From assembly GCF_014207425.1 (NCBI RefSeq), contig NZ_JACHFF010000002.1:124001-188000 (forward strand): a stretch of 64,000 bases of DNA. Direction: 5' to 3'. A model generated the notes under the pieces. The model made no database searches. It saw only the letters and a program-made list of their open reading frames with translations, and was not told where the DNA came from. Shown here piece after piece: positions 43,439-51,645 of the stretch. Every line of letters begins with the position of its first letter. Positions within the stretch are counted from its first letter, which is position 1. A program made the translations under genes and the position numbers. This DNA comes from Jeotgalicoccus coquinae (GTDB taxonomy: Bacteria; Bacillota; Bacilli; Staphylococcales; Salinicoccaceae).

Positions 43439-43489
43439 TTGACATTAGTATATTATTGGCATAAACTTTCAGAGTGATAATGATTCTCA
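43439..43489 (+). promoter_or_regulatory. fhu promoter with Fur box
   Basis: TTGACA (43439-43444) and TAAACT (43462-43467) with a 17-base spacer are followed by TGATAATGATTCTCA (43475-43489), which matches the 7-1-7 Fur consensus TGATAAT-N-ATTATCA except for one base. Binding of Fur-Fe here would block the start site. Confidence 0.85.
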
Positions 43490-43527
43490 ATGACTTGGAA
43501 GAATCATATAGATGAGAGGTGACTGTG

Positions 43528-44331
43528 TTGAACGCACTTGAAATAAATAATATAGCAGTTGGCTATCATAATCGTTCGGTAATCAATAATTTAAGCGTCA
43601 CTATACCTAAAAATAAAATAACTACAATTATCGGTCCGAACGGCTGCGGTAAATCAACTTTAATAAAAACAGTTTCCCGTATATTAAAAGCTGAATCAGG
43701 AACGATTCTCCTCGACGGCAAAGCGATAAATACACTGGACACGCGTGAAATTGCAAAGCAGATGGCTATTTTGCCGCAGACTGCAGAATCTCCGGGCGGG
43801 CTGACTGTATTTGAACTCGTATCATACGGCCGCTTCCCTTACAGAAAAGCACTGGGTTCTCTCAGCAAAGAAGACTATAAGTATATTAACTGGGCAATCG
43901 AAGTAACTGGTCTCGAAGATTTTGCAGACCGTCAGATCAGCGATATGTCAGGCGGTCAGCGTCAGCGCGTGTGGATTGCAATGTCTCTTGCACAAGGCAC
44001 AGAAACACTGGTACTGGATGAACCGACGACGTATCTCGACCTCGCTCATCAGCTCGATATTCTGCTGCTGCTTCAAAAACTGAATATCGAGGAGCACCGA
44101 ACAATTATTATGGTACTTCATGATTTAAATCTGGCATCACGCTTTTCCGACTACATGATAGCGATGAAAGACGGCGATCTGATTACTGAAGGTACGCCGG
44201 ATGACGTGATGACGCCGGATAACTTAAGAACGCTGTTTAATATCGAAGCCGATATGCAGCAGTGTCCATACAGCGGGCATCCGATTTTCACCTCTTATCA
44301 TATAAGCAGTCAGGGTAAAGATAATGAGTAA
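43528..44331 (+). CDS. fhuC: Ferric hydroxamate ABC importer ATPase FhuC
   Basis: A 267-residue ATPase of the iron-siderophore type: Walker A GPNGCGKST, LPQTAESPGGLTVFELVSYGRFPY, signature MSGGQRQRVWIAMSLAQ, Walker B TLVLDEPTTYLDLAHQ. It follows S. aureus FhuC closely along its length. Start codon is ambiguous between GTG 43519, GTG 43525 and TTG 43528; the last has the best distance from AGAGG. It overlaps the next permease gene by eight bases and lies directly behind a Fur box. Confidence 0.88.
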   Translation: MNALEINNIAVGYHNRSVINNLSVTIPKNKITTIIGPNGCGKSTLIKTVSRILKAESGTILLDGKAINTLDTREIAKQMAILPQTAESPGGLTVFELVSYGRFPYRKALGSLSKEDYKYINWAIEVTGLEDFADRQISDMSGGQRQRVWIAMSLAQGTETLVLDEPTTYLDLAHQLDILLLLQKLNIEEHRTIIMVLHDLNLASRFSDYMIAMKDGDLITEGTPDDVMTPDNLRTLFNIEADMQQCPYSGHPIFTSYHISSQGKDNE

Positions 44332-45379
44332 ATTTAATTCAACACTATCTGAAAAAGAACAGGTCAGGGCAGTTAAAAATACTGCGAAGCCTGTGCGTGG
44401 AACGTTTATCATCTCAGGCGGGATAGTTTTTCTTCTCTGTGCATTTGCAGTTTCCATCTCTCTCGGTGCGGCGGATATCAATTTATCCACGATATGGAAT
44501 GCGCTGTTTCACTTTGATGAGGCTGTTACCCAGCACCAGATAATATGGGAACTCAGATTACCCCGCATTATCGGAGCGGCAATCGTAGGTGCAGCATTCA
44601 GTGTTGCCGGTGCTCTGATGCAGGGTATGACGCGGAATCCTCTTGCTGACTCAGGACTGCTCGGGCTGAATGCCGGAGCAGTTATGATGCTCGCTATCAG
44701 CTTCAGCTTTTTCCCGGGACTGCCGTATGTCTACGTTGTACTGCTGTCGTTTTTTGGAGCGGCACTTGGTGCAGCTATCGTTTACGGTATCGGATCGATG
44801 AGCAGAAACGGTTTAACACCGATTCGCCTTGTTCTGGCAGGAGCTGCTGTTACGGCGCTCCTAACAGCTTTGAGTGAAGGTATTGCCCTTTATTTTAATG
44901 TCGGTCAGGATATGGCCTTCTGGTACGCAGGCGGTGTATCCAGCACACGGTGGAGCCATCTCGCGATAATAACACCTGTCGTTATTATTATGCTGTTCAT
45001 TGCAATGCGCATTTCAAAATCCATTACTATTTTAAGTCTTGGTGAAGAGGTGGCAGTCAGTCTCGGTGAACGTACCGTTAAAACTAAACTTATCAGTGCA
45101 GGTGTTGTCGTTGTGCTTGCCGGACTTGCAGTATCAGTCGTCGGCGCCGTCAGCTTTGTCGGCTTAATCGTGCCGCACCTGACGCGTAAAATTGTCGGCT
45201 ATGACTACCGCTGGATTATCCCGGTCAGCGCTGTTGTCGGTGCTGTTCTGGTCGTTGTTGCCGACCTCCTGGCCCGGACACTGAACGCACCTTTTGAAAT
45301 ACCCATCGGTGCACTGATTTCATTAATCGGAGTTCCTTTCTTCCTGTACCTTGCACGTAAAGGAGGTAAAGAAATATGA
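44324..45379 (+). CDS. fhuB: Ferric hydroxamate ABC importer permease FhuB
   Basis: A 351-residue FecCD-family permease with about nine helices. RLPRIIGAAIVGAAFSVAGALMQGMTRNPLADSGLLGLNAGA and the cytoplasmic GAVSFVGLIVPHLTRKIVGYDYR coupling loop are family signatures. In Gram-positives FhuB and FhuG are separate half-transporters forming a heterodimer. It overlaps the downstream permease by four bases. Confidence 0.88.
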   Translation: MSKFNSTLSEKEQVRAVKNTAKPVRGTFIISGGIVFLLCAFAVSISLGAADINLSTIWNALFHFDEAVTQHQIIWELRLPRIIGAAIVGAAFSVAGALMQGMTRNPLADSGLLGLNAGAVMMLAISFSFFPGLPYVYVVLLSFFGAALGAAIVYGIGSMSRNGLTPIRLVLAGAAVTALLTALSEGIALYFNVGQDMAFWYAGGVSSTRWSHLAIITPVVIIMLFIAMRISKSITILSLGEEVAVSLGERTVKTKLISAGVVVVLAGLAVSVVGAVSFVGLIVPHLTRKIVGYDYRWIIPVSAVVGAVLVVVADLLARTLNAPFEIPIGALISLIGVPFFLYLARKGGKEI

Positions 45380-46407
45380 ATCAGTATAAACCGCCCGGTC
45401 TTGCCGGGAAACAGCGCCGCGCAACAATCATTGCCTGTATTTTTATCGTGCTGCTGATTGTTTTATTTCTGGTCAGTTTAAATACCGGTGTTATACGCAT
45501 TGATCCGGTTACTGTTATAAAAACTATATTCGGCCACGGTGAACCTCGTGATGAGCTGCTGCTCTTTGAGTTCCGTCTCCCGAGAATTACTATTGCCGTT
45601 CTGATTGGTATGGGACTTGCAGTATCAGGTGCAGTCCTGCAGGGCATCGTTAAAAATCCGCTGGCAGACCCCGGAATTATCGGTATCAATGCCGGTGCAG
45701 GTCTTGCAGTCATGCTCTTTGTATCATATTTCTCAACCGAGCTCGGCAATTCAGTATTTATTATGCCGATTCTTGCTTTTGCCGGTGCAGGCGCTGCGGC
45801 CATTGTCATCTATGCTTTCTCTTATAAAAAAGATGAAGGTGTATCGCCTATCCGGTTAATACTGGTCGGAGTTGCGGTTGCTGCAGGTATCAGCGCTCTT
45901 ATGATTGTGCTGACATTGAAACTCGATCCTAAAACATATGACTTCGTCGCTACCTGGCTTGCAGGGAGCATTTGGGGTTCCAATTGGAACTTCGTTCTGG
46001 CTCTTCTGCCATGGCTCGTTATTCTGATTCCTTTTGTGTATATGAAATCCCGGGTGCTTGACGTAATGAATCTCGGGGACCATACCGCAGTCAGTCTTGG
46101 AATGAACCTGGAGAAAGAACGCAGAATTCTTCTCGCAGCAGCAGTCGGACTGGCAGCAGCAAGTGTTTCCGTCAGCGGCGGTATCGGCTTTGTCGGTTTA
46201 ATCGCTCCGCATATGACGCGAAGACTTGTCGGCAGCAAACATAAGTACGTCATTCCGATATGCGCACTTATCGGTGCAGTGCTCGTCTTAACGGCGGACA
46301 CTCTGGGACGCGTTATACTTCAGCCCGCTGAAATACCTACCGGAGTGGTTGTCGCTATAATCGGTGCACCGTACTTCCTGTATCTTTTAGCAAAATTAAA
46401 TGATTAA
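45376..46407 (+). CDS. fhuG: Ferric hydroxamate ABC importer permease FhuG
   Basis: A 343-residue FecCD permease, paralogous to the preceding gene, with RLPRITIAVLIGMGLAVSGAVLQGIVKNPLADPGIIGINAGA and GGIGFVGLIAPHMTRRLVGSKHK. It completes the membrane heterodimer. A hairpin without a clear T tract follows at 46421-46446, so some transcripts may continue into the binding-protein gene, which also has its own Fur box. Confidence 0.88.
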   Translation: MNQYKPPGLAGKQRRATIIACIFIVLLIVLFLVSLNTGVIRIDPVTVIKTIFGHGEPRDELLLFEFRLPRITIAVLIGMGLAVSGAVLQGIVKNPLADPGIIGINAGAGLAVMLFVSYFSTELGNSVFIMPILAFAGAGAAAIVIYAFSYKKDEGVSPIRLILVGVAVAAGISALMIVLTLKLDPKTYDFVATWLAGSIWGSNWNFVLALLPWLVILIPFVYMKSRVLDVMNLGDHTAVSLGMNLEKERRILLAAAVGLAAASVSVSGGIGFVGLIAPHMTRRLVGSKHKYVIPICALIGAVLVLTADTLGRVILQPAEIPTGVVVAIIGAPYFLYLLAKLND

Positions 46408-46420
46408 TTTACAGCATTTC

Positions 46421-46446
46421 TAATCCGGTCTTAACGGACCGGATTA
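46421..46446 (+). terminator. Hairpin between fhuG and fhuD
   Basis: TAATCCGGTC pairs with GGACCGGATTA around TTAAC. There is no T-run after it, so it may act as a partial terminator or an mRNA-stabilising processing site. Confidence 0.5.
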
Positions 46447-46479
46447 TATAATAAACAGGCATTGAGAATGCATCTCAAT
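46447..46479 (+). promoter_or_regulatory. fhuD promoter element and Fur box
   Basis: TATAAT at 46447-46452 is followed by ATTGAGAATGCATCTCAAT (46461-46479), a dyad with perfect 7-base arms that fits the Fur 7-1-7 pattern TGAGAAT-G-CATCTCA with changes at three positions. This gives the binding-protein gene separate iron control. Confidence 0.75.
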
Positions 46480-46502
46480 TAGCTGATAAAAGGAGAATAA
46501 AT

Positions 46503-47408
46503 ATGAAGAAATTTTTAAGCTTTACAATTGCACTGTCATTATCTGCACTGCTTGCAGCCTGCGGTGCGGAAGAGACATCAGATGAATCAGCCGATCCCGA
46601 AGGTACCGTTACATATGAATCAGAATTCGGTCCGGTCGAAGTTCCTGTAAACCCTGAACGTATCGTTGCTTTAGCTTATGCACCAAATCTTCACTCGCTT
46701 GATATCGAAATGGCCGGTGTGGACCAGTGGACTAAAGGAAGCCCGTTATTTGAAGAAGACCTTGCAGATACTGCCGAAGTGACTGAAGCAGAACCGGAAA
46801 GCATTTTAGCAGAAGATCCTGATCTAATTATTGCAGGCGCGAATATGGAAAACCTTGAAGAACTTGAGAAGATTGCACCGACTGTGACCTACACATGGGG
46901 CAAGCTGAACTATCTCGAACAGCAGATTGAAATCGGCAAGCTCGTCGGCAAAGAAGACGAAGCACGCGAATGGGCAGAAGACTTTGAAAAACGAGCTGCC
47001 GATATCGGCAGTCAGATTAAAGAGAAGCACGGCGAAGATACGACCGTCAGTGTAATCGAAACTGACGGTAAAGGATTTTACCTGTTTGGTGAAGCATGGG
47101 GGCGCGGAACAGAGATTTTATACCAGGCAATGGATTTAAAAATGACCGGAAATGTTGAAGAAGCAGTGTCCGCTGACGGCTACTATGAAATCTCACAGGA
47201 AGTACTCGCTGAGTATGCCGGAGACTACATCGTTTTAAGCCGCGGTGAAGATACGGATATGTCATTTACTGAAAGTGAAGTATGGCAGTCAATTCCTGCT
47301 GTTAAAAATGGCAATGTCATTGAAATCGATACTGCTGCAACCAGCTACAGCGATCCGACAACACTTGAATACCTTCTTGAAATTTACGGTGAAGGTTTAA
47401 TGAAATAA
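46503..47408 (+). CDS. fhuD: Siderophore-binding lipoprotein, FhuD-like
   Basis: A 301-residue class III binding protein with signal peptide and lipobox LAAC (Cys near 20). The domain starts VPVNPERIVALAYAP, contains DPDLIIAGANMENLEELEKIAPTV, and has GKGFYLFGEAWGRGTEILYQAMDLKMT, which resembles the hydroxamate-binding FhuD2 of S. aureus. It delivers iron-siderophore to FhuBGC. The specificity for hydroxamates is inferred from that similarity. Confidence 0.82.
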   Translation: MKKFLSFTIALSLSALLAACGAEETSDESADPEGTVTYESEFGPVEVPVNPERIVALAYAPNLHSLDIEMAGVDQWTKGSPLFEEDLADTAEVTEAEPESILAEDPDLIIAGANMENLEELEKIAPTVTYTWGKLNYLEQQIEIGKLVGKEDEAREWAEDFEKRAADIGSQIKEKHGEDTTVSVIETDGKGFYLFGEAWGRGTEILYQAMDLKMTGNVEEAVSADGYYEISQEVLAEYAGDYIVLSRGEDTDMSFTESEVWQSIPAVKNGNVIEIDTAATSYSDPTTLEYLLEIYGEGLMK

Positions 47409-47417
47409 CAATAATAC

Positions 47418-47447
47418 GGCCCGGTAATCCATATGAATTACCGGGCC
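47418..47447. terminator. Bidirectional terminator
   Basis: GGCCCGGTAAT pairs perfectly with ATTACCGGGCC around eight bases, between fhuD and the convergent phnA-like gene. Confidence 0.8.
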
Positions 47448-47454
47448 TTGTTAT

Positions 47455-47805
47455 TTAGTCTATCTTTTTCACAAATTCGGACTTCAGGCTCATCTGCCCG
47501 ACACCCGGTATTTTACAGTCAATATCATGACCGTCTTCCGGATCGACAAGACGGATACCTTTTACTTTCGTACCCTGCTTGATGACATTCGAAGAACCTT
47601 TGATTTTTAAATCTTTAATTACTGTAACATTATCTCCGTCGTTTAAGACGTTGCCGTTTGAATCCTTTACAAGTGCAGCCTGTGCCTCTTCTTCGGCAGA
47701 TTCTCGTGTCCACTCATGTGCACACATCGGACAAATTAACAGAGGGCCGTCCTCATAAGTGTATTCCGAATTGCAGCTCGGACAATTTGGTAATGATGTT
47801 GTCAT
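47455..47805 (-). CDS. PhnA/YjdM-like zinc-ribbon protein
   Basis: A 116-residue protein with an N-terminal zinc ribbon ([21 protein letters not shown], given from about residue 9: Cys pairs C-x2-C and C-x2-C) and a C-terminal SH3-like PhnA domain with [23 protein letters not shown] 47805 follows GGAGG by seven bases. The name PhnA is historical; it is not required for phosphonate degradation in general, and the function is unknown. Confidence 0.88.
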   Translation of the reverse strand: MTTSLPNCPSCNSEYTYEDGPLLICPMCAHEWTRESAEEEAQAALVKDSNGNVLNDGDNVTVIKDLKIKGSSNVIKQGTKVKGIRLVDPEDGHDIDCKIPGVGQMSLKSEFVKKID

Positions 47806-47861
47806 TATAATCCTCCATATCACTGTATTAATTCAAAGATACCATATATTTTTATAAAGAA

Positions 47862-47890
47862 AAGCCGGAATCCATTTATGAATCCCGGCC
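47862..47890 (-). terminator. Terminator after the HMA gene
   Basis: On the minus strand GCCGGGATTC pairs with GGATTCCGGC with small mismatches, then TTTTCTTT follows. Confidence 0.65.
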
Positions 47891-47900
47891 GGTTTAGCTA

Positions 47901-48122
47901 TTATGCTTCTTTTACTTTCAGCACTTCGTATCCCAGCTTTTCAACGACACTCTTTAATTCAGCCGCAGTGACTTTATCAGGATCGTATTCTGCTTTAGCT
48001 TTACTTGCGTTAAACATCAGCTTCGCTGATTCAACACCTTCTGTTTTTAAAAGTGCGCCTTCTATTTTCTTAATACATGTCGGACAGCTCAATGTTTCAA
48101 GCTGCATAATTACTTTATTCAT
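47901..48122 (-). CDS. Heavy-metal-associated (HMA) domain protein, metallochaperone-like
   Basis: A 73-residue ferredoxin-like HMA domain. The metal-binding motif is L-S-C-P-T-C (residues about 9-14), not the usual G-M-x-C-x2-C of copper chaperones; the two cysteines are separated by Pro-Thr. ATG 48122 follows AGGAGGG; an upstream extension has no role. It sits directly downstream of a P1B ATPase that itself lacks an HMA domain, so it probably loads or senses that pump's metal. An FNR-like box lies 75 bases upstream. Confidence 0.85.
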   Translation of the reverse strand: MNKVIMQLETLSCPTCIKKIEGALLKTEGVESAKLMFNASKAKAEYDPDKVTAAELKSVVEKLGYEVLKVKEA

Positions 48123-48196
48123 AATATATCCCTCCTGTATTTTTGGTTTCCTCTTACTTTCTATCTTAATTATATATGAGTTCATCGTTTCAAAAA

Positions 48197-48210
48197 TTGA
48201 TCTTCATCAA
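48197..48210. promoter_or_regulatory. FNR/Crp-type operator upstream of the HMA gene
   Basis: TTGATCTTCATCAA is a perfect match to the FNR-type consensus TTGAT-N4-ATCAA and is embedded in a longer palindrome with AAAAA/TTTTT flanks (48192-48215). It overlaps the stop codon of the ATPase gene. Confidence 0.7.
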
Positions 48211-48213
48211 TTT

Positions 48214-50067
48214 TTACGGTTTAAATTTTATTAACCTCATTGCGTTCAGTATTACTATCAGTACACTCGCTTCATGAGCGAACATCCCTATTGCGAGGTT
48301 GACTCCGCCCATCAGTACGCCGACTAGAAGTATCACTACTGTAACGAGAGCAATAATGATGTTCTGTTTCATGTTCCGCATTGTACCTTTCGCCAGTGAT
48401 AATGCATGCGCATACTGGCTGAGTCTGTCTGCCATCAGTACGATATCTGCAGTCTCCATCGAGATATCTGTACCGCCCTTACCCATAGCGAGTCCAACAT
48501 CTGCTGTGGCGATTGCAGGTGCATCGTTGATTCCGTCCCCGGCCATTGAGATCATTCTGCCCTTGGCTTTCAGGCGTTTTACATGCGTTACTTTATCCTC
48601 AGGAAGGAGCTCTGCATGAACTTCATCAATACCGAGTTCTTCTGCCACTGCCGCTGCTGTGTGACGGTTATCACCTGTCAGCATAACGATATGTTTAATG
48701 CCGTTATTCCTCATCGTTTTAAGTGCTTCTTCAGCGTCATCGCGAATCTTATCGGCAATGGATATAACGGCTGAAACTTCTGAGTCCACCGCAGCAAATA
48801 TTGCTGTGTTTCCTTTTTTTTCACGTTCAAGCGCGTAGGCTTCGATACTTTCGGAAATCTCGATACCGTTTTCGATCATCATCTTTCTGTTTCCTGCAAT
48901 AATCGTGTGATTATTAATTTCCCCTTCAATTCCGCGCCCTTTTACACCCTTCGTGCTGTTCATGGTATAAGCTCTGAAATCTGCAATTTTCTCTGCATAC
49001 TCTGTCACTGCTCTGCCGAGATGATGTTCAGATGCCGTTTCGAGTTTACCAATCAGACCGGCAAGTTCCATTTTTTCTCCTGTAAACACTTTGAAGTCCG
49101 TTACTTCCGGACGCCCTTTCGTCAATGTACCTGTCTTGTCGAAAACGAGTGTATCGACTTTTGACAGCTTCTCGATAACTTCTCCGCCTTTTATAAGAGA
49201 TCCGTTTTTCGCACCGTTTCCGATACCTGCAACATTTGATACCGGCGCCCCGATAACGAGTGCTCCCGGACAGGCGATAACAAGGAATGTAATTGCCAGG
49301 TGGAGATCTCGGGTAATTGCCCAGACGATAATAGAGAGTACTAAAACTCCCGGTGTGTAATACTGTGCAAATCTGTCGAGGAAACGTTCTGCGTTGGATT
49401 TTGTATCCTGAGCTTCTTCCACCAGTTCAATAATTTTAGAGAACGTCGTATCGTCTCCTACTTTTTCTGCTTCAATTTCCAAATATCCTGAATCTAAAAT
49501 TGTTCCGCTGAATACCCGGCTGCCGTTCATTTTTAATACCGGCACCGATTCACCGCTGACTGCCGCTTCATTAACTTCCGCGTCTCCACTCAGTACTTTA
49601 CCGTCCACCGGAATCATTCCGCCTGGAAGTACTGCAATTCTGTCGCCGATTTCAACATCGTCTGCATCGATGATTGTCCGGCTGCCGTCTTCCAATATTA
49701 AGCTCGCTTCCTGCGGTGCCATATCCGTCAGTTCTTTAATTGAAGATCGTGTTTTTTCAAGTGTTCTCGCTTCCAAATAGCCACCAAACAGGAACAGAAA
49801 AGTAACGACTGATGATTCAACATATTCTCCGATAAGTAACGCTCCTATAACGGCGATAGATACCAGCATCTCTATGCTGAACAGCTTCATGATAATGGCC
49901 TGATAAGCCTTGATACCTATAGGCACCATTGCAATTATCGTTGCTGCAATCAATGCAATATTCCCGGCTGAAGTCAGTTCAGAGAATCTTAAAATAAGAC
50001 CGGATGCGATTAACATAAATGCAATAAGAGTTATTTTACTTTCGTTTTTAAATATGAACCTTATCAT
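48214..50067 (-). CDS. P1B-type heavy-metal ATPase with CPG motif
   Basis: A 617-residue metal-translocating P-type ATPase without an N-terminal metal-binding domain. Present are TGES-type SGESVPV (about 171), the phosphorylation site DKTGTLTKG with D310, HP-like EHHLGRAV, and GDGINDAPAIATADVGLAMG. The transmembrane metal site reads ACPGALVIGAP (C266-P267-G268), CPG in place of the common CPC, followed by VSNVAGIGNGAKNGS. This variant implies different metal coordination from CopA or CadA; the metal cannot be named. An AAAGGAG ribosome binding site precedes the ATG, and an FNR-like box lies 71 bases upstream. Confidence 0.9.
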   Translation of the reverse strand: MIRFIFKNESKITLIAFMLIASGLILRFSELTSAGNIALIAATIIAMVPIGIKAYQAIIMKLFSIEMLVSIAVIGALLIGEYVESSVVTFLFLFGGYLEARTLEKTRSSIKELTDMAPQEASLILEDGSRTIIDADDVEIGDRIAVLPGGMIPVDGKVLSGDAEVNEAAVSGESVPVLKMNGSRVFSGTILDSGYLEIEAEKVGDDTTFSKIIELVEEAQDTKSNAERFLDRFAQYYTPGVLVLSIIVWAITRDLHLAITFLVIACPGALVIGAPVSNVAGIGNGAKNGSLIKGGEVIEKLSKVDTLVFDKTGTLTKGRPEVTDFKVFTGEKMELAGLIGKLETASEHHLGRAVTEYAEKIADFRAYTMNSTKGVKGRGIEGEINNHTIIAGNRKMMIENGIEISESIEAYALEREKKGNTAIFAAVDSEVSAVISIADKIRDDAEEALKTMRNNGIKHIVMLTGDNRHTAAAVAEELGIDEVHAELLPEDKVTHVKRLKAKGRMISMAGDGINDAPAIATADVGLAMGKGGTDISMETADIVLMADRLSQYAHALSLAKGTMRNMKQNIIIALVTVVILLVGVLMGGVNLAIGMFAHEASVLIVILNAMRLIKFKP

Positions 50068-50137
50068 TGTAAATCTCCTTTCTTTTTTTCCTGTGCATCT
50101 TCACTTATAATGCTACAGCCTTTCTTATTATTAAAAA

Positions 50138-50151
50138 TTGACCGGGATCAA
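50138..50151. promoter_or_regulatory. FNR/Crp-type operator upstream of the P1B ATPase
   Basis: TTGACCGGGATCAA matches TTGAT-N4-ATCAA at 9 of 10 fixed positions. It lies between the terminator of the regulator gene and the ATPase start, at about the same distance as the box before the HMA gene. Confidence 0.65.
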
Positions 50152-50158
50152 GAAAATA

Positions 50159-50189
50159 GAAAAAGGCTCCCTTTTCAGGGAACCTTTTA
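50159..50189 (-). terminator. Terminator after the Crp/Fnr-type gene
   Basis: On the minus strand AAAAGGTTCCCT pairs with AGGGAGCCTTTT around GAAA, followed by TCTATTTTC. Confidence 0.8.
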
Positions 50190-50195
50190 ACAAAA

Positions 50196-50846
50196 TCATT
50201 TTAATTTTAGAATATCGTATGTTTTATTATTAATTTTTCTGACGTAACCTTCATCCTCAAGCTTATTAAATGTTCTCGTCAGCGTTTCCGGCTGCATGCT
50301 TAAATACGAAGCGAGGTTCTTTTTAGTCATTGTCAGGACCATCTGATCACCTTTTGTATGAGTTCTGATATACTCAATCAGTTTTTCTTTGCTGTTTAAC
50401 AATGAAATGTTCGTCGTCAGTAATTCCGAATCGTTCAGGCGTTCGGCAAAGCTCTCGATTATTTTAATGCTGATATCCGGATACTTCTGCATCAGTCCGT
50501 ATATATCCTCCCTGTTAATACGGCAGATTTGTGCGTCTTCAAGGACTTCGGCATAGGACTTGCTCTCTTTATCATCACTGAACAACGACAGCTCTCCGGT
50601 AAAATCGCTGTGAGCCAGTACTCTGATCAGCTGTTCCTCGCCATTGTCATTCAACCGGTATACCCGTACTTTGCCTTTATGTATGACATACAAAGAAGAT
50701 GAACGATCACCGGCCATAAATAGAAATTCCCCTTTTTTCATGTGCTGATGATTAATTCTCTGAAATACTTCTTCCAGTTCGTCCATTTCAAGATGACTGA
50801 AAATCGGAACTCTGCTGACGCACCGTTCATGCCCCTGTAATCCCAT
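50196..50846 (-). CDS. Crp/Fnr-family transcriptional regulator
   Basis: A 216-residue regulator: cyclic-nucleotide-binding-like beta-roll (about 15-125, with GEFLFMAGDRSSSLYVIHKGKVRVY), dimer helix, and winged helix (about 160-216) with the recognition helix LASYLSMQPETLTRTFNKL. There is no N-terminal cysteine cluster for a [4Fe-4S] centre, only one cysteine near residue 9 and another at about 109, so it is closer to Flp-type proteins than to classical FNR. The T-R in the recognition helix fits a TTGAT half-site. It is adjacent to the ATPase and HMA genes that carry such sites. Confidence 0.85.
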   Translation of the reverse strand: MGLQGHERCVSRVPIFSHLEMDELEEVFQRINHQHMKKGEFLFMAGDRSSSLYVIHKGKVRVYRLNDNGEEQLIRVLAHSDFTGELSLFSDDKESKSYAEVLEDAQICRINREDIYGLMQKYPDISIKIIESFAERLNDSELLTTNISLLNSKEKLIEYIRTHTKGDQMVLTMTKKNLASYLSMQPETLTRTFNKLEDEGYVRKINNKTYDILKLK

Positions 50847-50968
50847 ATCATGTCTCCTCCAAAGTGATTAATCTGATTGATTTAATTATATCATGAGAAA
50901 ATTAACAATATCTAAATGTACAATTCATGTTAAAATTGATGCTGATTAAGAGAAGATTGGGGATACGT

Positions 50969-51541
50969 ATGGCAAAACTTTATTACCGCTACGGTACAAT
51001 GCAAAGTAACAAAAGCAATCAGATAATCACAACTCACCATCAATATACGACCCAGGGGAAACGCTGCCTGGCATTTACAACGCCGATTGATTCGAGAAGC
51101 GGACATAAAAAAATAAAGTCCAGAGTTGGTCTGGAACTTGATGCTGAATATATAACAGACGATATTTTTAACAGAGTAAAAGAAGAACATGCAAAAGAAG
51201 AAGTATATGTGGTTCTTGTCGATGAAGCGCAGTTTTTATCGAAGAAAGATATTCATAACCTGAGCGATATTCCGGACCTTCTTGGTATTCCCGTTATTGC
51301 TTTCGGCTTAAAGACCGACTTCAGAAATGAACTGTTTGAAGGCAGCCGTATTTTACTGGAACTCGCAGATGCCATCGATGAGCTGAAAACAGTCTGTCAG
51401 TATTGTAATAAGAAAGCGACGCTTAATATGAGACTCCGTAATGGTGTTCCGATTAATGTCGGGGAATCGATTCAAATTGGTGACGAAGAGTACGTACCGG
51501 TATGCCGCAAATGTTATAAAGAACGACTTGAACTGGTATAG
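50969..51541 (+). CDS. tdk: Thymidine kinase with non-canonical P-loop
   Basis: A 190-residue type II thymidine kinase of the streptococcal/lactobacillar subtype (MAKLYYRYGTM at the start). The catalytic glutamate in VVLVDEAQFLSKKD, the substrate-binding lasso and both zinc-binding cysteine pairs (CQYC and CRKC) are intact. The P-loop, however, reads GTMQSNKS, with Asn14 where the family has Gly (GTMNSGKS/T). ATG 50969 follows GGGGAT; a longer frame to 50927 has no ribosome binding site. The variant may be functional or impaired. Confidence 0.85.
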   Translation: MAKLYYRYGTMQSNKSNQIITTHHQYTTQGKRCLAFTTPIDSRSGHKKIKSRVGLELDAEYITDDIFNRVKEEHAKEEVYVVLVDEAQFLSKKDIHNLSDIPDLLGIPVIAFGLKTDFRNELFEGSRILLELADAIDELKTVCQYCNKKATLNMRLRNGVPINVGESIQIGDEEYVPVCRKCYKERLELV

Positions 51542-51559
51542 TAAAATTATATAAATCAT

Positions 51560-51595
51560 AAACACAGAAATTATTTACGGTTTCTGTGTTTTTTT
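51560..51595 (+). terminator. Terminator after tdk
   Basis: AAACACAGAAA pairs with TTTCTGTGTTT followed by T residues. Confidence 0.8.
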
Positions 51596-51645
51596 AAATG
51601 TAAATGTTTCCCGTGAAACTCTTATTTGATATGAGGAGGATATTT

